This document shows positions 56,936 to 64,000 of a stretch of DNA of 64,000 nucleotides, in pieces. This stretch comes from Hyaloperonospora brassicae. Its lineage: Eukaryota > Oomycota > Peronosporomycetes > Peronosporales > Peronosporaceae. The notes beneath the pieces are model-generated. The model was not told the origin of the DNA. It searched no databases and was given only the letters and a program-made list of their open reading frames with translations. Within the stretch, counting starts at the first letter, position 1, and each line of letters begins with the position of its first letter. The translations under genes were made by a program, and so were the position numbers. The DNA is taken from contig CANTFL010000199.1 of the NCBI GenBank assembly GCA_947650285.1, forward strand, positions 124,001 through 188,000, written 5' to 3'.

Positions 56936-58686
56936 TCAAGAAGCAGGGAGAGGCACTCCTACTGTGTGCGCTCTCCCTGCATCTCGGCAACGCTGCTGCT
57001 TATCAACAAGAGCAACCAACTGCGAGCTGAAAGGCAGCTTACCGGCAAGTGAAGCACCAATGGTGCTAGACTGCGGCTCGAAGTGATTCTTCCATGTGTA
57101 TAAGCCTTTCGTCCTGGTCGTGATCGGTCTCTGGCAGTTGTCATCGAGGAGGAAGAAGTGATACCCGCTGGCGTAGGAACGCGGCCTCTTTGATCTGCTA
57201 ATGGTTCGGACCTGCAGCTCTTGCACATAGATGTTCCACTTATCGACGTTCCTTGCAGGCTCCGCGGGCACTCCTCAAGATGTCGCACCTTCACTCGTGA
57301 ATGCAGACAACTGGATATGAGCCAAACAAGCTGCAGTGACTTGTCACTCGAGCCATCGAGAACGCCCCTGTTGCATTGATCGTTAGCGGATGCTTTGTCA
57401 ACACTCCGGGCCTATTCAGCTACCAGAGCCGACCCCTTATGCACTGGATGCACTGTGGCCATCACCACTACGAAGCAAGCTTCCCATTTCGCAGCGGTTT
57501 CCTGTTCCGCTAGTCATCGTGATCGAAGTGCTTTCTTCCATCATGTCTTGACACCACGCTCAAATGAAGTGCCTTGAGGTACTGGAACAAGATCAGTCTC
57601 TCGGTCTTCTTGCTCACAGCTTTGCGATACACAGCAACGTCCACTACAACGAGCCAAACATGTGTTGCGAGCGCCATGGCATCGTTTCAGCCTCAATGTC
57701 GCTCCACACAGCTGCATGTCGCTTGATCGAGTACCTACTGCAATTGCTGGCAAAGCGTACCATGCGGGCATTGATTGAGCGCGACGCAACAGCTACACAA
57801 AGCTCCTTCGTGCTGCTTCCATTGGACCCACTACCTTCATTGAACCCACTGCTTCCATTGGACCCGCAGCTTCTGCTCTCGCAAGCTGCACGCACGATCC
57901 AGACTGCCCAACGAACATGAATTGGAGAAGAGCAGCGATCATAGCTATCATCAGCAACTCCCGGACTCAAATACGATCCCGTATACTTCGGCTCTCGTTC
58001 ATCGCTATTTGGCAGCAAAAGCAGACATCACAGTGTAAAGGGCGATATAGTTGCAAGGTGCCTACCTCAGTACACTGGAGGACGTGCTTGAATAGGAAGC
58101 ATGAGCGTTCGCTCACTCAGCTGCTGACTGGAATCAATCGTCAGTATTCAGATAGCAATAACAAGGCACACGACGAACCTGTGGCGTGGCTGCAGGCGGC
58201 AACAAGAAGCGTCCAATTGCGGCAACTGCTGCTTGCCGAAGACTATCTTCGCAAAGAAACTCAACGTACTGCACGTCTTCATCGAGGTGTACCTTTCTGC
58301 CTGCGCTCACTTGTCTTGCTACGCGGAAAAAGCCAATTGCCGCGTGGACGTACCTACACGTTCCAGCGGCACCACGCAAAGACCTAAAAATGACAAAAGC
58401 TGCACAGTCGCTACGTCACTGCGTAACACAACAGCTTGCAGCCAGTCAGGAAGCAGTTTGTCATTCTCATCGACTCGACAACCAGATAAGAGAAGCTCTA
58501 CTACAGCCATCGACCTATCGTCATCCATGCAGCACACAATAGCAGCAGTGCCGACCACAATCCGCATCTTTTGGCTCGAACCGGACCCGACCTATAACAT
58601 CCAGAAGCATTAACACAGACGCAGAAGACACACGTGGCGGCTACAAGACAAAGTATCGCTCATCAATGACTGCACACAGCGCTTCA
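56936..58686 (-). CDS. Unresolved multi-exon protein, ankyrin-like part
   Basis: A candidate start ATG lies at 58686, 53 bp after the stop of the SELENOF-like gene. A GTGTGT donor and TTATAG acceptor lead to a stretch with MAVVELLLSGCRVDENDKLL and ATVQLLSFLGL, which resembles ankyrin repeats. A GTACGT donor at about 58353 and a GCGCAG acceptor continue into VHLDEDVQYVEFLCEDSLRQ. Downstream, 58018-57644 (EPKYTGSYLSPGVADDSYD.., with a GSNGSS repeat) and 57260-56936 (WNIYVQELQVRTISRSKRPR, then GYHFFLLDDNCQRP) also look coding. Junction phases could not all be satisfied, so the exon model is incomplete and may include two genes. Confidence 0.35.
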
Positions 58687-58738
58687 TTTTGTAGCTCCTG
58701 CTCTGGCTCTCATCTGTCGCCTCTCTGCCTCGTCCCTC

Positions 58739-59521
58739 TCACACGTGCTCGGCATCCACTTCCCTCTCCACCACAACCTCCTTCTCCTGCGCCTCCTCTT
58801 CCTTCTCCTCTGGCAGCAACTTGTTGTCAATAAACTCGGCAATCGACTTCTCGTCCCAATGCGCGATGCTGTCAACAATACACCACCACACAACGTACAT
58901 GTTCACCCACGCAACCATGCGTCAAACGTAAGTCGATGAATGTCAATAACAGACAGACCCCACAGTGTGTCAAAATCGACCCCCGGGTGTCAACAATGCA
59001 CCACCAAATGTCAACACTGACAAGTATCCCCACCTGATCTCTTCGAGCGACTGCTCTGTACTGACGTCGTCAAAAAACTGCAGCACCGGCAGTCGCGTCT
59101 CCACCTCCCGCACTTCCAGCCGCTTGATCGCTGCCGCTTCGTGCTCGACAAAGTGCGCGACCTTTGGGTACCGTCTCCATCGTCCCGGACTCCACGCCAG
59201 CACCACGTTCCGATAGCGTCGGCCTTGCGCCTCGAGCACAGTCGTTAAGTCCGAGCAGCATTCTTGACATTCTTGACACACCGTGTCAACAACGCGTGTT
59301 TTCGACGCGCGCGTGGCCGACGTCGAGGTGGTCAAAAACGTCGACAAGTCGCTGCAGAGGCGGCAGTCCAGCGCTTCCACGTCGAATCCGAGTGTCGCGC
59401 AGCGCTCCCGACGCTCAGTAGCGGCTGCAGAAGACGGATCGGACGTCGAGAGTGGGTCCAACACGTCGTGGGTAGCGGCGCAGGCTGCGAGCAGCAGCAG
59501 CAGGAGGAGAGACACCTGCAT
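58739..59521 (-). CDS. SELENOF (Sep15)-like ER protein without CxU
   Basis: Two exons, 59034-59521 and 58739-58868, give 205 aa; the intron (165 nt, GTGGGG..GACAG) is phase 2. A signal peptide (MQVSLLLLLLLAACAA) is followed by a Cys-rich N-terminal domain (CATLGFDVEALDCRLC and CQECQECC), as in SELENOF proteins, which bind UDP-glucose:glycoprotein glucosyltransferase in the ER. The thioredoxin-like domain then has VVLAWSPGRWRRYPKVAHFV and PVLQFFDD. The domain closes across the junction with EEISIAHWDEKSIAEFIDNK, and a Glu-rich tail ends in HV without a KDEL signal. At the position where animal SELENOF has Cys-Gly-Sec, this protein reads Ser-Pro-Gly (residues 111-113), and there is no in-frame TGA. 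It therefore cannot use the usual redox motif. Alignment at the motif is by eye. Confidence 0.85.
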
Positions 59522-61452
59522 GCCACGTCGAGACACGTGGGTTATTGACAAGCAGTCCTAAGTTAGTGTGGAGACCACAAACTGGGTGCGGTGACAAGGA
59601 CCGGTGAGATGACGTTGCGTGTTTTGGCTGGGTGTGAAGTAACAGTGCGCGTTGTTTCTGGAGTGGCAGTATTTGCACGTGGTGCAATTATATTTTGCGC
59701 GTCTATTTCGATCCTCTGTGGACAGATCCGGTTGTCGGGATATTGCACGTGGAAAAATCACAGTACTGGCGAGGATGTTATTGTCGCTGGTGCAGTTGAC
59801 GCGACAGAGATTGGGTATACTGGATGCGCGTATACATACATCCCGTCACAAGTGGGGAGCGCCGTCGTATGCGAGAAATGCACAGAAAACTATCACAGTT
59901 CGTGGTCGGCGTGAAAGATTCGGTCCGCCGTAATGTACGTAATGTTCTTGACACCTTTGTCAAAGAATATCGATAGGCAGAGCAGTCAGTGGTCGTCGAG
60001 TCCTCCAGTATGAGCTCGCTACTCGAAAAATGAACGACAGGTCGCTCGAGTTTGAGCCTCAGCTCACGGATGTGACTTTTGTGCAATGATCTGAGCACAT
60101 CCGTAGGCGAAAGACATCTGAAGGTACGGGGCGATGGATGTATCACTATCGTCCACATCGCGTGTCACGAGAACGTAGCGCCAAGGGATTGCTTGGAGTA
60201 ACAGTAATGTCTTACGCAAGTACTTCGAGGACAACATAACTTACCCCAATAGGTACATCCAACGGAGGGGCCTACAACGTTCCTACGATTGATATGTCAA
60301 GACGGAAAGCTATTGTGCGTCTTATCAGACCTCCGAGCGCTGTTCTTCGCGTAAGTTGAAAGGGAGAAAAGGAGGTGCAGTTCAACAACTGCAAGTGGTG
60401 GACTACCGAGTGCATGTTTGTTCTCGTGATGGTTCCACGTTGCCCCCTGCATTGGAGGCAAAACGAATGGTGTATGAAGGAGCACTTTTGGCAGGAGCCA
60501 CGTCTTGGTAAAGACGTTTGGAATGCACGTCGTTCTCCACATGGCATCGCATCCGCGAGAGGTGTCGTGATAGGGGCCAGAAATCGTTGACCGCGTAGAC
60601 GCCCGCCTCTCTTTTGCCAGCTGCTCGCATGCCCTGGTTCGAATGATCCACGTCTCGCAAGACGCAGTCAGACACCAGAGCATACCTGCCCGCTAGACTA
60701 AACGGAGGACTTCCTCCATGATCTTGTGAGTATCAGAGGAAAGCGAGGGCACGCGGTACGACGGTGCACTTCACTTTGTATTGCTTGCCCTGGCTTGCCG
60801 TATGGTAAACCCATCTGGCTACTCGTTTCAGCTGACAGCTACTGCGTGCATCACATACAGACTCTTTGCAGTTCGTTCATCTCCTCTTTCGCCTTTGACC
60901 ACCTATCGACGTCAGCAACAGTGGGTCTGGCGTTGTTTGGTAAGGGGGACCAGTACGCTCAGCATTTTGGACATGACTGCCGCTTCGCCTGTGAGCATTC
61001 CAGCCACTTTGACGAACGTCCGGGTCCACATGCACGTGTGTGTCATCCATCGAGCCAGCGCACACCCCCACGAGCTCCTTTCCAGCTTTCAGCGGTGCTT
61101 CACCAGCAAGTGTTTTGATTGAAGTGCCATTGCCTCACCTTCATATCGTAGTGAAGAAAAGCGTCAAAACAGGTGACGCGAGTGTTGTTGTCGCGTACTG
61201 CTTCGGAGACTCGCAACGAACGAGTTTGCAGTACTGACCAACTGCACGCCTCATCACGAGCAGATAGGGAGTACACGTATGTACACCATCATGGGAGGAT
61301 GTGTGCATCGCTGAGCTACCGCGCATTGCAACCCACATTGACAGCACCGGTTCGATGCGGCTATTTCATCAATGTTTACTCCATCGTTTCGACTATGCAG
61401 ACCATCTTTGACGTATTGGAGAGGTAGCACGCTGCTGCATGTGATACTTTGC
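59522..61452. other. Unresolved region
   Basis: The minus-strand stretch 60158-59960 (VLRSLHKSHIRELRLKLERP, SELILEDSTTTD) looks coding, as do pieces at 60675-60403. A plus-strand frame at 60726-61118 contains TSATVGLALFGKGDQYAQHF. No domain is recognised and no consistent gene model could be built. No RNA gene seen. Confidence 0.3.
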
Positions 61453-62565
61453 TTACTTCTGACGTAGCTTGACATGTGGAACGCAGTGTAGATTCATTTG
61501 GCTCAGAGGGCGACTGTGGGCGCACGAGTCATAAGGTCTCGAGCGTGAACACGTACGTGTAGATAATCTTCCGTTGACAGAAATCTCCACGTCGGCAGGA
61601 TTGACTTCTTGAGGAGCTGGACGGTACAAGTCGTGCTGTGTTACGTTGACTGCATCGTCGTACGTGATTACGGCAAGCACATCGTCACACGGGGTAAGAG
61701 GAGCGATACGTTTTGCGTTGGAAAAGCCCGAGGCTGCTCTCACTGCAGTCAATTTGCGACAGCTAGAGGCAAACGGTCTAATCCTAGATGGGGACTCGAG
61801 CGCTGTCGTGAACGCTTACGTGCTCGACTTGACAGCGATAGACCTCAAGCATACCGACTCGCACGCAATGGTTCGCGTTGACACTACGAGCTTTCGTCTG
61901 CCGGCAAGTAAATGTGGATCAATGCGCTTGACGACGAAGTAGCGTTGGAACGAAGCGGCGTGGGTGCTACCAGTCGATGCAACAGGTTTTCCTCCTTCCT
62001 TAGCTGCTTCGATGACAAGACAAGCGACGCGCACCTCCACGTCGAACAGATCCGAGCAGTTGTTGCAGACCATGTGGCCACAGAGCTGGCAGTAGAAATC
62101 TCGACGAAAGAAGCTGAAGGTCTTGTTGCAGATCAGACAGCACCGTTCAAACAACGGGTCGACGTCGGCTTTTGGAAAGTAGACGAAGGACTGGAACCCG
62201 AAGCGACGACGACGAATGACGCGGTCAAATCGTTGCAGCGACTCGGTCAACGTCCGCATCACGCTTCGAGCTTCTGGGTTCATGAGCATCGCTCGACGAC
62301 GCGCCAAGTTTGCTAGACCAGCCGTTTTACCTGCCTCAGGGTCGTTCGAAACGTGCTTTGAAAACGCTCGAGTGGGTTTGTCCGATGCGTACGCATGTGC
62401 GAAGATCCGAGTCCGCTGTCGATTACTTCCGCCAGAGCAAGGGGTGAACTGCAAGTCGAACCCGACGCCAATGTGGTCGATCCCGTTCCGTAAGAGCGAC
62501 TGTTCTGCGTCAGGCAGTACCTGGTCGTAGACACGGTCGATAAAGCGGACACTTCCCCCCTCCTT
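61453..62565 (-). CDS. FYVE-type zinc-finger protein, 5' end unresolved
   Basis: The main exon runs from about 62560 to 61820 and the last exon is 61453-61762 (intron 61763-61819, GTAAGCG..TCTAG, phase 2). The first part, with RFIDRVYDQVLPDAEQSL and GIDHIGVGFD, resembles the lipid-binding/START-like region that precedes FYVE fingers in many oomycete proteins. The finger itself is recognised from CCLICNKTFSFFRRDFYCQL-CGHMVCNNCSDLF: the first three metal-binding Cys pairs and an RRDFYC basic loop are present. The usual last Cys pair (RVCxxC) is missing; the sequence continues with EVRVACLVIEAAKEGGKP and much later CESVCL. Binding of PI3P on endosomes is therefore uncertain. Upstream exons probably extend to about 63740, where an ATG-opened frame reads RYILTISFARDTQWSDVTHS. 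Confidence 0.65.
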
Positions 62566-64000
62566 ACCATTGAGTCATCCACCACATGCTTACCGATGCG
62601 TAAAGTTCGCTAGTTACAGAGCTTTTGCACGTCCAGGCAACGTGCTGCTCAGGAGAGCCGCTACTTTTGTTGATGGCACATGTCCTGACGTCACGACGGA
62701 CCGACCAAACGTCTTACACTATAGTCTGCCGATGTTGTGTGCTATCAAAGAGCTGCACGGAGACCACTGCAAACTTCGTTGAAGGTCGTGGTCACGAACG
62801 ATGCTGTCTGGCTGTTGTTTGCATGTGCTTACGTCAACAGCGCAAAGTTCCCACCTTCTCACGCCTCCGCTGCTCGAGCGGTATATCGCGACTACAATAC
62901 AACACACGACGACATGACTGTTACTACCGTCACGTGATCCAAATCTCGCTAGGCACAAACGTCTACGAAAATCCCTTTCGAGGCACCAGCGGATCCGCTT
63001 GACAGGAGGTCCATCTCCAGCTGCTATCCCAATGGAACCAGCTGAACAAAGTTCGTGGCGTGCGAACCATTTCGGAAGAAGATGCAGACGTATACCGAAA
63101 GGGGTCTACACGTCGCTCCATCGTCGGGATACCAACGCTGGAAAGTAGGCTGATACCTTTGCCCCGACATTGCGTGGGACTTGCGCTGCGACTTGTCAAG
63201 CGAAGAAAAAGAGATGGAAGAGGAAGAAGAGCTGAGCTTGTCGGTGTTGCACACGGAGATGCTGTAGCTTCAACGTGTACCCTTTATACTGTCTGCTTTG
63301 ACTTGAAGCTCACGGCCGATGCGTTTTTCGTGCTCTCGAGGGCTACAGAGCGCTCGAATGTACTATCGCACAGGATGTCGGCGTCTTGACTGAGCGGTCC
63401 CTGTGCCAAGAGCTCGAACAGCTCAACGCATTGGGAAACGAAGAGACGGGGGCTTGCTGCCAACTTGAGCCTGCGCGAATGAGTAACATCCGACCACTGC
63501 GTGTCGCGAGCAAAACTTATCGTAAGTATGTAGCGCGACTGTGAACCGGACGCCACACGACACACATGGCTGGGCGTCGAGCTCGCTACGACGGGTTTGC
63601 GGTAACAAGTGTGCCACCGTCTCGCGTTAAATGTTGACTGTGTGCTGGCAGGAAGGAGCATGTGGTCATCACCATCGCGTCGGTGCGCTCCAGTGCACGT
63701 CACTTGCGACAGCGCATCCAGACAGCCGTCCGGCATTCTCGCCGTCCTTCACTTTTCAATTCAACGTGCACGACAAACCCCACCAGCGCCAACAACAACA
63801 ACAACAACAACCCCACCACAGGCAGTGTGTCCTCGAGTCTTCTTCGTCGTTCCAAAGGTGTACTACAGCCGAGAATGGACTTTCGAAAGAAGTTGTGTTC
63901 GTGGGACTTTTCCCCCTCACGTGCCATCGCGCTTGACAACTTGGACCGAGAGACCTACCGCTGTCGATCGGTCGTGTCAAGTAGCGGTGGCTCGAGCGGG
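62566..64000 (-). other. Probable 5' exons of the FYVE gene, unresolved
   Basis: Minus-strand coding-like pieces: 63736 to about 63310 (ATG; ends near SVALESTKNASAVSFK) and about 63275-63145 (ISVCNTDKLSSSSSSISF to SGQR, ended by a GTATCA donor and entered by a CTACAG acceptor). Pieces nearer 62960-62720 are unclear. Donor phases between the first two pieces do not agree, so an exon is missing or mis-bounded. A CAA/poly-Gln run lies at about 63788-63809. Confidence 0.35.

Noticed and set aside
61646..61942. A 98-codon plus-strand frame with protein-like look
   Set aside because: It is antisense to the FYVE gene's 3' exons, which have a coherent splice junction and a recognised domain.
1..64000. 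tRNA, rRNA and CRISPR arrays
   Set aside because: Sites resembling a tRNA B box (for example near 60634) lack a fitting A box and cloverleaf; no rRNA-like or spaced direct-repeat array was found by eye.

Overview
The window looks like nuclear DNA of an oomycete (Phytophthora / downy mildew type). Genes are compact, with short GT..AG introns and donors such as GTACGT, GTATGT and GTAAGC. Several encoded proteins have a strong oomycete flavour: a tandem C-x4-C/HGG zinc-finger protein, a psq-like HTH protein and an FYVE protein. The intergenic DNA carries worn Ty3/gypsy, Ty1/copia and LINE-type elements. No search was run; species and homologies are judged from motifs.

Region 1 (1 to about 23 kb) is gene-dense and GC-rich. 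On the minus strand it holds a gene fragment cut by the left edge, a small hypothetical ORF, a four-TM claudin/SUR7-like membrane protein (3 exons), an unresolved multi-exon gene (5.6-8.1 kb), V-ATPase subunit G (4 exons), the mitochondrial calcium uniporter MCU (4 exons) and a 1244-residue membrane-anchored subtilisin-like protease. On the plus strand are an HTH (psq-like) putative DNA-binding protein and a CCA-adding tRNA nucleotidyltransferase.

Region 2 (about 23-55.7 kb) is mostly AT-rich, repeat-laden and gene-poor. It contains a gag-like ORF facing an opposite-strand gypsy integrase/chromodomain fragment (25.3-27.9 kb), solo LTRs, a dispersed LTR-like repeat family, a copia remnant (42.1-43.4 kb) beside a 51-bp minisatellite, a suspicious poly-G/poly-A stretch (45.1-45.4 kb) and a decayed LINE (51.9-54.9 kb). 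A GC-richer island at about 35-41 kb carries the intronless zinc-finger gene.

Region 3 (55.7-64 kb) is gene-dense again: a dual-specificity phosphatase (4 exons) whose ATG lies 10 bp from the end of a solo LTR, an unresolved ankyrin-like minus-strand gene, a SELENOF (Sep15)-like ER protein that has lost the CxU redox motif, and an FYVE-type zinc-finger protein with 5' exons not fully resolved.

The genes do not form an operon or pathway; they are housekeeping and membrane/organelle functions (mitochondrial Ca2+ uptake, V-ATPase stator, tRNA 3' end maturation, ER thiol-fold protein, protein phosphatase) flanking a transposon-rich block. No complete novel defence or secretion system was found. 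The most interesting points are the solo LTR sitting in the DUSP leader, the cysteine-less SELENOF homologue, the inverted solo-LTR family, and the gag-like/antisense-chromodomain overlap.
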